A program made the translations under genes and the position numbers. From contig DKLU01000233.1 in assembly GCA_002455915.1 (NCBI GenBank), positions 1-9,782 on the forward strand: a stretch of 9,782 nucleotides of DNA, read 5' to 3'. The stretch comes from Chryseobacterium sp. UBA6632 (lineage in GTDB: Bacteria > Bacteroidota > Bacteroidia > Flavobacteriales > Weeksellaceae). Shown here piece by piece: positions 1 through 6,721 of the stretch (positions are counted from its first letter, which is position 1; each line of letters starts with the position of its first letter). Under the pieces are notes generated by a model. It was not told the origin of the DNA and did no database searches. It worked only from the letters and a program-made list of their open reading frames with translations.

Positions 1-837
1 GGAAATAATATCTTTCAATTCAACAAAAGACTGTTCCAGCTTTTCATCAAGCTCCACAAAACCGTTGGATACTTCAGCGATTTTTGAAAGCTTATTTTTT
101 GCTTCATGGAAAAAGGATAAAATCCCGATTTCTTCCTGATGAAATCTAGTCAAAACCTGACCGATATTTTCTGAGATCATCTCCGCATTTTCCTGAATAG
201 AAAGCTGATTTTGAAGATCTTCATAATCTACATCATCAAGATTCAGTTCAGTTAATTCGTTCAGTAAAAACTGCTTATAATCACTTTCCTTATTGCTTTC
301 AGCAAGTTGAGTCTGCAATTTTTTAAGCTGAGTTTTTAAACTTTGAAATTCTGAAAATTCAAACTGATAATCTTCAATCAACTTTTTATTTTCTGAAAGT
401 CCATCGATTATTTTAAACTGATATTCAGAAGTAAAAAGATTAGACGTTTCAAATTGAGAATGAATATCAATCAGTTGCGAAGAAAGCTCTTTTAAAATAT
501 CAAGCGTTACCGGAACATCATTTATAAATGCCCTCGACTTTCCTGAAGGTAAAATTTCTCTACGGATGATGGTTTGGTGTTCATAATCTAAATCATTCTC
601 AATAAAGAATTTTTTGAACTGATTATTTAAAGCAAATTCCGTTTCTACCACGCTTTTCTCTTCCGATTTTGCAATAGATTTTACGTCTGCCCTTTCGCCC
701 AAAATTAGTCTCAGTGCTCCAAGAATAATAGATTTACCAGCTCCTGTTTCACCGGTGATAACCTGTAAACCATTGTTTAGTGACACTTCAAGAGTATCAA
801 TTAATGCAAAATTTTTAATGTAAATTCTCGATAGCAT
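1..837 (-). CDS. recN: DNA repair protein RecN, N-terminal 279 residues (C-terminus beyond left edge)
   Basis: RecN is an SMC-like ATPase of the cytoplasm that acts in recombinational repair of double-strand breaks. The frame reads from an ATG at 837 to the window edge with no stop, giving exactly 279 codons of a protein that is normally about 550 residues. The start MLSRIYIKNFALI is typical of the family. The Walker A motif GETGAGKS is at residues 29-36, GKSRAFINDVPV at 99-110 matches the RecN signature region, and QLIDIHSQFE at 121-130 corresponds to the family's DIHGQHE motif with Gly to Ser and His to Phe changes. From about residue 150 the sequence becomes a Lys/Glu/Leu-rich coiled coil. 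The Walker B and the second half of the ATPase lie outside the window. It is the last gene seen of a five-gene minus-strand block and starts 55 bp after the DUF4835 gene, with its own promoter-like box in the gap. The identification is firm. Confidence 0.95.
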   Translation of the reverse strand, partial: MLSRIYIKNFALIDTLEVSLNNGLQVITGETGAGKSIILGALRLILGERADVKSIAKSEEKSVVETEFALNNQFKKFFIENDLDYEHQTIIRREILPSGKSRAFINDVPVTLDILKELSSQLIDIHSQFETSNLFTSEYQFKIIDGLSENKKLIEDYQFEFSEFQSLKTQLKKLQTQLAESNKESDYKQFLLNELTELNLDDVDYEDLQNQLSIQENAEMISENIGQVLTRFHQEEIGILSFFHEAKNKLSKIAEVSNGFVELDEKLEQSFVELKDIIS

Positions 838-863
838 TGATAAGCAAATTACTTTAGGTATTG

Positions 864-871
864 CAAATATA
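864..871 (-). promoter_or_regulatory. Candidate Bacteroidota -7 box for recN
   Basis: Read on the minus strand this is TATATTTG, an exact match to the Bacteroidota -7 consensus TAnnTTTG. Its 3' end lies 26 bp before the recN ATG, which would give a short leader of about 20 nt. No clear TTG/TTTG -33 element is present at the expected distance, so recN may be read from this box, from upstream genes, or both. Confidence 0.4.
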
Positions 872-892
872 AAACTTTAGAATCGTAAAAAA

Positions 893-1798
893 TTATTTCC
901 ATTTACTCCATCTGGAGTCTGTATTTTTTGGAGAGAACAGCATCATTAGCTGTTTCAAACTGGCAATATCGATTCCACCGTTGTTGGTAGAATTAAAGAT
1001 ATTAAAAATCTCATCAGCCTTCGTTACGAGAAAAAGATCGAGGAAATAATTCTGTGCAAAAGAGTTTTCGTACATTTTCAACTGCATTAAAGCATCGAAA
1101 ATAACTTTTTTACCTGGTGCTTGATCCTGATTAAATAAATTATCTAAACCTGCTCTATGATATGAATAATATGAAGAACGCAATTGCGCCATATTGGGAT
1201 TCATAATCTCTCGAATTAATTGAGATCTGTTTCTAGGCTCGTTTACCTGCTTCCAGCCTTCGTAATTGTTTTGAGACTCTCCGTTTTGTGCGATCTGCTG
1301 CGCTTTTTGGAACCATTGAGTTCCTCCCATTGATTGGAAACTGTCTGCATCATACCCTAAAATCACATACACATAAAAACTGATTACATCAATAAGGTTT
1401 TTACCGGAAAACTGTCTTTCATTAAATATAAGATTCTCATTTTCAATATATTCAAAAGAAAATCTTTGATCCTGAAGATTAAGTAAAGGAGACTCATAAT
1501 TGGTATTAAAAACCGGACGAACCGCCTGAATAATAATACTTCCCTTAAACCTATTGGCATCTCTTTCTGCAATTACAATTGCGAAATTACACTTTACTTT
1601 CTCGAAATTCTGAAGCCTCTTCCCCGTCCAGCTTGTATTATTGATAAAATCTTTGAGACTTTTCTCCAGCGCTTTAAAAGCCTGTGTATTACTACCCTGC
1701 ACCTGTTGAGAATTCACCTGAACGGTAGCCAGCAATTCCTGAGAAAAACTTGTGGTATATATGAAAAGTAGTAAAAATAAACTTATAATTTTTTTCAT
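893..1798 (-). CDS. DUF4835 family exported protein, PorD-like (type IX secretion accessory)
   Basis: This is a 301-residue exported protein. Residues 1-20 form a signal peptide (Lys-Lys start, hydrophobic core ISLFLLLFIYTT, likely cleavage near SFSQ at 17-20), so the mature protein should be periplasmic. No lipobox and no later membrane segment is seen. The body fits the DUF4835 family: an early region beginning ELLATVQVNSQQVQG, a central FYVYVILGYDADSF at 141-154, and a C-terminal all-helical part around YYSYHRAGLDNLF at 210-222. From memory, DUF4835 corresponds to PorD, a component associated with the type IX secretion translocon of Bacteroidota. The family call is more secure than that functional assignment. 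It lies 37 bp after coaBC and 55 bp before recN in the same direction. A coaBC-DUF4835-recN order is, as I recall, usual in flavobacteria. Confidence 0.82.
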   Translation of the reverse strand: MKKIISLFLLLFIYTTSFSQELLATVQVNSQQVQGSNTQAFKALEKSLKDFINNTSWTGKRLQNFEKVKCNFAIVIAERDANRFKGSIIIQAVRPVFNTNYESPLLNLQDQRFSFEYIENENLIFNERQFSGKNLIDVISFYVYVILGYDADSFQSMGGTQWFQKAQQIAQNGESQNNYEGWKQVNEPRNRSQLIREIMNPNMAQLRSSYYSYHRAGLDNLFNQDQAPGKKVIFDALMQLKMYENSFAQNYFLDLFLVTKADEIFNIFNSTNNGGIDIASLKQLMMLFSPKNTDSRWSKWK

Positions 1799-1835
1799 TG
1801 TCTTATTAAAAATTGAGAACGGAAATTTATTAAAA

Positions 1836-3038
1836 TTATTTTAAAAGTTGAGTTTCAACAAAATCCAAAATATCTTTCGCCACATCACCCTTCGGTTTTA
1901 AATTAAACTCTGTTTTCTCTGTTTTGGTGAATATTTTAATTTTATTAGTATCATTCTTGAAACCTGCGCCACTGTCACGAAGAGAATTCAGAACAATCAT
2001 ATCCAGATTTTTCTTTATCAGTTTACCCTTTGCATTTTCCTCTTCATTTTGAGTTTCCAAGGCAAAACCTACTAAAAACTGATGCTTTTTATTTTCACCC
2101 ATTGTCTTCAGAATGTCCGGATTTTTCACCAATTCAATCGTCAGATTTTCATCATTTTTTTTGATTTTTTCCTTCGCCACTTCTTTAGGAGCATAATCCG
2201 CAACGGCAGCACTCGCAATCGCAATATCTACATTCTCGTAAAATTCAAATACTTTGTCGAGCATTTCTTTTGCTGAAGTAACCTTATGTAAATCAACGTT
2301 TTCACTATGAATTGTTTGAGAGCTCGGCCCCGAAACTAAAATTACTTTCGCTCCTCTTTTAGATGCTTCTTCGGCTAAAGAAAATCCCATTTTTCCGGAT
2401 GAATGATTTCCTATAAATCTCACAGGATCAATTGCTTCATACGTTGGTCCAGCAGTAATCAAAACTGTTTTTCCTTCAAGGCTTTTATTTTCATTTGAAT
2501 TAAAAAAATTTTCTATCGCTTTCGCAATCGTTTCCGGCTCAGCCATTCTTCCTTGCCCAACCAACCCACTCGCCAGTTCGCCACTTTCAGCAGGAATAAT
2601 AAAATGTCCGAAATCTTCAGCCATTTCTAAGTTTTGCTTTGTTGAAGGATGCTGATACATATCCAAATCCATTGCAGGAACGATGAAAACAGGGCATTTT
2701 GCGGACATATACGTAGCGATGACCAAATTATCACACATTCCATGGGTCATTTTAGCCAACGTATTTGCGGTACATGGAGCCACAACAATTACATCTGCCC
2801 AAAGCGCCAATTCTACATGACTATTCCAGGTTCCGTTATCACCATAAAAATCTGAGTACACAGGTTTTTTAGATAATGTTGATAAGCTAAGCTTGGTAAC
2901 GAAGTTTTCAGCATCGGGCGTCATGATCACCTGAACTTCAGCACCTTTTTTTATAAAATCTCTTATCAGAAAATGAATTTTATAGGCTGCAATACCTCCG
3001 GAAACAGCTATGAGAATCTTTTTCCCTGAAACGCTCAT
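1836..3038 (-). CDS. coaBC: Bifunctional phosphopantothenoylcysteine decarboxylase / phosphopantothenate-cysteine ligase
   Basis: CoaBC (Dfp) carries out two steps of coenzyme A synthesis: CoaB joins cysteine to 4'-phosphopantothenate using CTP, then the FMN-dependent CoaC domain decarboxylates the product. The 400-residue length is typical. The CoaC half shows the flavin-binding start SGGIAAYK (13-20), the active-site His74 in SHVELALWADVIVVAP, PAMDLDMY (121-128) and ELASGLVGQGRM (154-165). The CoaB half starts near residue 187 and shows TAGPTYEAIDPVRFIGNHSSGKMG (195-218, with Asn211 equivalent to E. coli Asn210), AAVADYAPKE and the KIKK motif at 291-294. Two CoaC positions differ from the E. 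coli type: Asp124 replaces the Asn of PxMNxxMW, and Ser157 replaces the Cys of the ACG motif. I believe both changes are common in Bacteroidota. The gene sits between rpoZ and the DUF4835 gene. Confidence 0.97.
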   Translation of the reverse strand: MSVSGKKILIAVSGGIAAYKIHFLIRDFIKKGAEVQVIMTPDAENFVTKLSLSTLSKKPVYSDFYGDNGTWNSHVELALWADVIVVAPCTANTLAKMTHGMCDNLVIATYMSAKCPVFIVPAMDLDMYQHPSTKQNLEMAEDFGHFIIPAESGELASGLVGQGRMAEPETIAKAIENFFNSNENKSLEGKTVLITAGPTYEAIDPVRFIGNHSSGKMGFSLAEEASKRGAKVILVSGPSSQTIHSENVDLHKVTSAKEMLDKVFEFYENVDIAIASAAVADYAPKEVAKEKIKKNDENLTIELVKNPDILKTMGENKKHQFLVGFALETQNEEENAKGKLIKKNLDMIVLNSLRDSGAGFKNDTNKIKIFTKTEKTEFNLKPKGDVAKDILDFVETQLLK

Positions 3039-3100
3039 GTAGTTTTAATTTTAGAATACTAAATTACTTATTTTTTCTCAGAACGCGGCTTTATAGAACG

Positions 3101-3140
3101 ATAAAGGTCATAAAAGAAACAACTCCTTTATGACCCTCAT
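3101..3140 (-). terminator. Long RNA hairpin between rpoZ and coaBC (terminator, attenuator or processing stem)
   Basis: In the minus-strand transcript, 3140-3127 pairs with 3114-3101 to give a 14-bp stem (12 Watson-Crick pairs and 2 G-U pairs) around a 12-nt loop. The inner GGTCATAAA/TTTATGACC arms are perfect. The two wobble pairs form only in the minus-strand RNA, which points to function in the rpoZ-to-coaBC direction. There is no good run of U after the stem, because UUUAU is inside it. Complete rho-independent termination is therefore uncertain, and partial read-through or RNA processing is equally possible. Confidence 0.5.
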
Positions 3141-3161
3141 CTATAAAAAACATATTGTATT

Positions 3162-3485
3162 TTATTTTCTGTCTTCAGTTTTTCTGAAGTAAACGTCTTC
3201 ATTCAACCATTCTTCAATTGCGATAGAAGTTGGTTTGGGAAGTTTTTCGTAGTGCTTAGAGATCTCAATTTGCTCTCTGTTTTCGAAAACTTCTTCTAAT
3301 GTAGAATTGTGAACAGCAAACTCGTCTAGCTTATTGTGAAGCTCAGTACGAATTTCAGCATTAATTTGCTCTGCTCTTTTTCCCATGATAACAATAGCTT
3401 CATAGATTGAACCTACTTTATCTTCAATCTTATCCTTATCGTAAGTGATAGTATTTACTTCTGCTTTTGTATCTTTTACACTCAT
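3162..3485 (-). CDS. rpoZ: DNA-directed RNA polymerase omega subunit (Bacteroidota type)
   Basis: Omega is the small subunit that clamps the beta' subunit and aids assembly of RNA polymerase. The 107-residue protein matches the Rpb6/omega fold: the conserved helix SIYEAIVIMGKRAEQI at 26-41 aligns with the omega core in which an invariant Arg-Ala pair (here R37-A38) is followed by a Gln. The acidic tail and the EEWLNEDVYFRK end (91-102) are the form I associate with Bacteroidota. It starts 41 bp after bamD, with a promoter-like box in the gap, and precedes coaBC by 123 bp, a gap that contains a hairpin. RpoZ beside CoaBC is a recurring arrangement across bacteria (for example gmk-rpoZ-coaBC in Firmicutes), which supports the call. 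Confidence 0.9.
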   Translation of the reverse strand: MSVKDTKAEVNTITYDKDKIEDKVGSIYEAIVIMGKRAEQINAEIRTELHNKLDEFAVHNSTLEEVFENREQIEISKHYEKLPKPTSIAIEEWLNEDVYFRKTEDRK

Positions 3486-3514
3486 TTTGAGAAATTTAAT
3501 TTATTTTAAGTTGG

Positions 3515-3522
3515 CAAATTTA
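3515..3522 (-). promoter_or_regulatory. Candidate -7 box for rpoZ
   Basis: On the minus strand this reads TAAATTTG, an exact TAnnTTTG match in the 41-bp gap between bamD and rpoZ, 29 bp before the rpoZ ATG. Any -33 element would lie inside the last codons of bamD. I see no clear TTG there, so this is a candidate internal promoter only. Confidence 0.35.
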
Positions 3523-3526
3523 CGAA

Positions 3527-4522
3527 TTATCTTTGAATTTTGAAAGTCGCTGCCGGCGGAGGTGTCTGAAGCGCTGCACTATCCCTCTGGATCTGCATTG
3601 CCTTCTTCTCAGCATCGATTTGATTTTTCACCTGCTCATCAGATTTTTGCTTTGATGCTAGTAAATCTGCTTCTTTTTTCTGCTTTGCCGTTAATGTTGC
3701 AATTCTTTCTTCCGTTTGTTTTTTAACAATAACGAAATTCGCTTTTTCTTTTTCTAATTTTTTTCTTAGATCTAAAGCTGTTTTAGAATATTCTGTATTC
3801 GGAAGATCTTTTTCAACCTGTCTTGTGAATGCCAAAGCACTTTCAATACGCTCGTCTTTCAAATCATAAATAGATTTTGCGGCAAGCTGATAACGAGAAT
3901 TCATGATATATCCATAGATTTTCGGACGAAGCTTTGTACTTGGGAAATCGTTCAATACATTTTCCAACGCTGTGTTTGCAGCTTTATATTCACCCATGTT
4001 GAAATATTGTCTTGCATTTTCAAAAGCTTTAAATTCAAGTTTGTAAGACAATTCATCAATCATCGTGTTGATATTCTTAGATCTTTCAGAAGCAGGATAT
4101 TCGTTCAGGAAACTCTGCAATTCATTAATTGCCAATTCTGTACTCGACTGATCCAAATTATAATCCATTGAACCTTCATAGTAGCATAACGCTGATAAAT
4201 AGGCAGCTTCTTCAGCTCTTGGATCTTTCGGAAAGTTGATCGAAAAGTTTTTAAACTGATGCCCCGCCAATTTATAACTCTTGTCATAATAGTTAGCAGA
4301 AGCCGTATTGTAGGCAACATTTGGGAAATCATCGGTTCCGGCAACAAGATTCGCAAGTCTGTCGTACAATGCCAAAGCATTTTTCCATTTCTTTTTAGCG
4401 AAGTTTTCATTGGCTACTTTCAGGATGTACGCTTTGTCAGCACTTTTCATTGCTTTGTCTTGCTGACTAATACATGATGACACTACAGCTACAGCAAAAA
4501 GACCTAAAATATATTTTTTCAT
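3527..4522 (-). CDS. bamD: Outer-membrane assembly lipoprotein BamD with C-terminal coiled-coil tail
   Basis: BamD is the essential lipoprotein partner of BamA in inserting beta-barrel proteins into the outer membrane. The protein has 331 residues. The signal sequence MKKYILGLFAVAV ends in a lipobox with Cys17 (VSSC), predicting a lipid-anchored protein facing the periplasm. Residues about 30-250 hold a run of TPR-like helical pairs: NFAKKKWKNALALYDRLA, DKSYKLAGHQFKNFSINFP, a P-K-D-P-R-A-E-E-A-A-Y region at 98-108, AINELQSFLNEYP and NMGEYKAANTALENVLNDFP. This spacing of TPRs ending in a Pro turn is the BamD/YfiO pattern. Residues about 252-315 are a Lys/Glu/Gln-rich, Pro-free coiled coil, followed by a short Pro-rich tail (320-323). 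E. coli BamD is about 245 residues and lacks this tail. It is the first gene of the left minus-strand block. Confidence 0.9.
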   Translation of the reverse strand: MKKYILGLFAVAVVSSCISQQDKAMKSADKAYILKVANENFAKKKWKNALALYDRLANLVAGTDDFPNVAYNTASANYYDKSYKLAGHQFKNFSINFPKDPRAEEAAYLSALCYYEGSMDYNLDQSSTELAINELQSFLNEYPASERSKNINTMIDELSYKLEFKAFENARQYFNMGEYKAANTALENVLNDFPSTKLRPKIYGYIMNSRYQLAAKSIYDLKDERIESALAFTRQVEKDLPNTEYSKTALDLRKKLEKEKANFVIVKKQTEERIATLTAKQKKEADLLASKQKSDEQVKNQIDAEKKAMQIQRDSAALQTPPPAATFKIQR

Positions 4523-4570
4523 ATAAAAAATTCAACAGTTTTCGGATTATATAACCGATCTATTAATTTG

Positions 4571-4578
4571 CAAAAATA
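4571..4578 (-). promoter_or_regulatory. Candidate -7 box for the bamD block
   Basis: On the minus strand this reads TATTTTTG, an exact TAnnTTTG match in the 103-bp gap between tetR and bamD, 48 bp before the bamD ATG. A TTGACA-like word lies upstream (4588-4593) but only 12 bp from the box, shorter than the usual spacing of about 17 or more. This is the most likely promoter region for bamD and the genes after it, though the exact element is uncertain. Confidence 0.4.
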
Positions 4579-4625
4579 TAACTTTTTTGTCAATAGATTT
4601 TTTTTTATGAATATTTAACGTAATT

Positions 4626-5255
4626 TTAGTCCGCAGCGTATCCCAAAATTGCAAAAACGCTCATTAAAAGATTCATTCTTACTTTTTTTTCGGCTTCTTT
4701 GGCATAAGATTCTTCATTTTTGCTCGGAACATACAATTCATAAAAATTCTTATTCCTGATCACAAATAAAGTAGAGCCAATAATCGTTGTTAAAATATCT
4801 TCCGGTCTTGGAGTATAAGTAAAAACACCCGATGCCACTCCTTTTTTAATAACATCATCCAGCTTTTTTACAAATAATTGATAGAAATCCAGCAGTTCAT
4901 CTTTCAGATTTTCCGTATGACGAAGCTCTTGAGTAACAAAACCGTGGAAATAATTATATTTAAATAACTGAGAAACAATATATTTAATAATTTCCTTCAT
5001 TTGCATTTCCGGTTTCCCATCTTTTATAGTATCTGCAAATTCAGAAAAATTCTCTCTCGTTTTCAGCACACGGTACTGATAGAGATAAGACATCATTTTT
5101 TCCTTCGACCCAAAATAATAAGAGATCATAGCAACATTAATATTTGCTTTCGAACAAATATCCCTCACCGACGTTCCTTCATATCCTTTTTTCGCAATCA
5201 GCTCTTCGGCGATGTCTAATATGTGGATTTGTTTTTCTGTAAATTTTTTTCTCAT
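4626..5255 (-). CDS. TetR/AcrR family transcriptional regulator
   Basis: This 209-residue protein has the length and layout of a TetR-family repressor. The N-terminal domain (about 5-60) holds the family helix-turn-helix: ILDIAEELIAKKGYEGTSV leads into RDICSKANINVAMISYYFGSKEKM, in which YYFGSKE is the family hallmark. The C-terminal part (about 70-209) is helical and would bind an unknown ligand and form the dimer. No efflux pump or fatty-acid gene, the usual partners of such regulators, is adjacent. The gene is divergent from tatD across about 100 bp that contain a 14-bp palindrome. Autoregulation, and possibly control of tatD-tcdA, is therefore an inference from layout. The start ATG follows a TAACTTTA box. 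The ligand cannot be told from the sequence. Confidence 0.92.
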   Translation of the reverse strand: MRKKFTEKQIHILDIAEELIAKKGYEGTSVRDICSKANINVAMISYYFGSKEKMMSYLYQYRVLKTRENFSEFADTIKDGKPEMQMKEIIKYIVSQLFKYNYFHGFVTQELRHTENLKDELLDFYQLFVKKLDDVIKKGVASGVFTYTPRPEDILTTIIGSTLFVIRNKNFYELYVPSKNEESYAKEAEKKVRMNLLMSVFAILGYAAD

Positions 5256-5272
5256 GAAATGTGGCTTTTAGG

Positions 5273-5280
5273 TAAAGTTA
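5273..5280 (-). promoter_or_regulatory. Possible -7 box for the tetR gene
   Basis: The minus strand reads TAACTTTA, one base from TAnnTTTG, ending 17 bp before the tetR ATG. The palindrome at 5301-5314 would then lie about 20 bp upstream, over the -33 region, which is a suitable place for a repressor to block its own promoter. The box is weak on its own. Confidence 0.25.
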
Positions 5281-5300
5281 AGAAATTTTTAACACATTTA

Positions 5301-5314
5301 TAAACGTTCGTTTA
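5301..5314. promoter_or_regulatory. Candidate TetR-family operator palindrome
   Basis: TAAACGTTCGTTTA has perfect 6-bp arms (TAAACG and CGTTTA) around a 2-bp centre. It lies near the middle of the divergent spacer, 45 bp before the tetR start and 40 bp before the tatD ATG. TetR-family dimers typically bind short palindromes of this size in the divergent spacer next to their own gene, and an AAAC-N4-GTTT core occurs in some family operators. That this regulator binds here is inferred from position and symmetry. Confidence 0.5.
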
Positions 5315-5354
5315 AGAAATTTACATTAAATCTAAATAAATAGTATTTTTGACC

Positions 5355-5981
5355 ATGGAATTTTTTGATTTTCACCATCATAAGAAAAACATCAGCAACG
5401 GAATTTATAATATTAATATTGAAACAGTTCCGCCGGATTTCCCTTATTCCATTGGTATTCATCCGAAAGAAATAGACACTTATCATATTGAAAATCAATT
5501 CAATTGGCTTGAATCAAATATCACTAAAAACTGTTTTGCAATTGGAGAATGCGGCTTGGATTCTTTTGCTGAAACAGATCAGAAAACGCAAGAAGAAGTT
5601 TTTTTAAGGCAAATAAAATTCGCCAACGAGATCAAAAAACCAATCATTATTCATTGTGTGCGGAAATTTTATGAAGTAATTTCTCTAAAAAAATATGCTA
5701 AACAGCCGATGATTATTCATGGTTTTAATAAAAAACAAAGCATTGCCGACGATTTACTTAAAAATAATTTTTATCTGAGTTTTGGAAAAGCCGTTTTGTA
5801 TAATTTATCTTTGCAAAATACTTTGAAAATTACTCCTTTAAATAAATTCTTTTTAGAAACCGATAATGACGATTTCAACATTGAAGAATTATATATGAAA
5901 GTTTCAGAAATTAAAGAGATTTCCCTGGAAAATTTAAACAAACAAATTGTAGAAAATTTAGAGACGATAAAAAATGGATAA
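5355..5981 (+). CDS. Short TatD-family metal-dependent hydrolase
   Basis: TatD proteins are cytoplasmic, metal-dependent TIM-barrel hydrolases, usually nucleases (3'-5' DNase/RNase) or of unknown substrate. I chose the ATG at 5355 (208 residues). An in-frame TTG six bases upstream is possible but weaker. Family metal-site motifs appear in order: DFHHH at 5-9 (the DxHxH pair), GIHPK at 34-38, GECGLD at 64-69 (Glu65), IIHC at 98-101 (His100), IIHGF at 120-124 (His122) and LETD at 167-170 (Asp170). All expected ligands are therefore present. The protein is about 50 residues shorter than E. coli TatD, and the loop after LETD, usually starting with SPYL or similar and rich in Pro, is replaced by NDDFNIEELY. 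Such short forms occur in Bacteroidota as far as I recall. Its 3' end overlaps tcdA, so the two are probably co-translated. Confidence 0.88.
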   Translation: MEFFDFHHHKKNISNGIYNINIETVPPDFPYSIGIHPKEIDTYHIENQFNWLESNITKNCFAIGECGLDSFAETDQKTQEEVFLRQIKFANEIKKPIIIHCVRKFYEVISLKKYAKQPMIIHGFNKKQSIADDLLKNNFYLSFGKAVLYNLSLQNTLKITPLNKFFLETDNDDFNIEELYMKVSEIKEISLENLNKQIVENLETIKNG

Positions 5982-6699
5982 ATATTGGTTGGAAAGAACA
6001 GAACTTCTCGTAAAAGAAGAAGGTTTGGAAAAGTTGAACAAAGCAACAGTTCTGGTTGTAGGATTGGGCGGAGTTGGCTCTTTTGCTGCTGAATTTTTGG
6101 CAAGAGCAGGCGTTGGAAACATGACAATCGTAGATGGTGACACCGTAGATATCACCAACATTAACAGACAATTACCCGCTTTACGATCTACCGTTGGAAA
6201 ACACAAAGTAGAAGTGGTTGCGGAAAGACTTTTAGACATTAATCCGGATCTTAATTTAACGAAAATCAATGAGTTCCTGAACCCTGAAAGAATGGATGAA
6301 GTCTTAGATTCCGCAAAATTCGATTATATTTTGGATTGTATCGACAGCGTGACTCCGAAACTTACTTTAATTATTGCAGCTAAAAGAAGAAAAATAAAAA
6401 TCGTGAGCTCTATGGGCGCAGGCGGAAAAACTGATCCGAGTAAAGTAATGGTGCGAGACATCAGCAAAACGGAACATTGCCACCTTGCAAGACAGGTAAG
6501 AAAAAGGCTGAAAAAAGAAAAAATAGACAGAGGCGTTCGTTGTGTTTTTGCGAATGATATTCAGGATGAAGAAAGCCTGAAAATGACCGACGGAACCAAT
6601 TATAAAAGATCTTTCTACGGAACGATAAGCTATATGCCTGCGATTTTCGGGTTGTACACTGCTTCGGAGGTGATTAATTATTTATTGAAAAAAGATTAA
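5974..6699 (+). CDS. tcdA: tRNA threonylcarbamoyladenosine dehydratase (E1-like, TcdA/CsdL)
   Basis: TcdA uses ATP to dehydrate and cyclise t6A at position 37 of tRNAs that read ANN codons, giving ct6A. The 241-residue protein is a ThiF/MoeB/E1-like adenylating enzyme. The nucleotide-binding loop GLGGVGS is at 30-36, the acidic strand end DGD at 54-56, and NINRQ at 62-66 supplies the conserved Arg and Gln. DCIDSVTPK at 121-129 is the second nucleotide contact. SSMGAGGKTDP at 145-155 followed by VRDISKT separates TcdA from MoeB and ThiF. No zinc-binding CxxC pairs are seen, also as expected for TcdA. E. coli TcdA is about 268 residues, so this one has a slightly shorter C-terminus. The start codon lies within the last codons of tatD (8-bp overlap, ATGGATAA), suggesting translational coupling. 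Confidence 0.92.
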   Translation: MDKYWLERTELLVKEEGLEKLNKATVLVVGLGGVGSFAAEFLARAGVGNMTIVDGDTVDITNINRQLPALRSTVGKHKVEVVAERLLDINPDLNLTKINEFLNPERMDEVLDSAKFDYILDCIDSVTPKLTLIIAAKRRKIKIVSSMGAGGKTDPSKVMVRDISKTEHCHLARQVRKRLKKEKIDRGVRCVFANDIQDEESLKMTDGTNYKRSFYGTISYMPAIFGLYTASEVINYLLKKD

Positions 6700-6721
6700 T
6701 TTTTTTCTATTATTCTTAAAT

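Noticed and set aside
2082..2855. Two short plus-strand frames (64 and 68 codons)
   Set aside because: Both are opposite coaBC, whose motifs are continuous across the region.
4105..4477. Minus frame of 101 codons and plus frame of 72 codons
   Set aside because: Both fall within bamD in other frames and have no family features.
5344..5351. TATTTTTG, an exact -7 consensus match before tatD
   Set aside because: It ends only 3 bp before the ATG, so a transcript would start at or after the start codon. Probably chance unless tatD is leaderless.
5349..5351. TTG as start codon of tatD
   Set aside because: The ATG two codons later leads directly into the conserved metal-binding start, so the TTG adds nothing.
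5771..6269. Three overlapping minus-strand frames (86-118 codons)
   Set aside because: They lie opposite tatD and tcdA, which have clear family motifs; their products show no recognisable motif.
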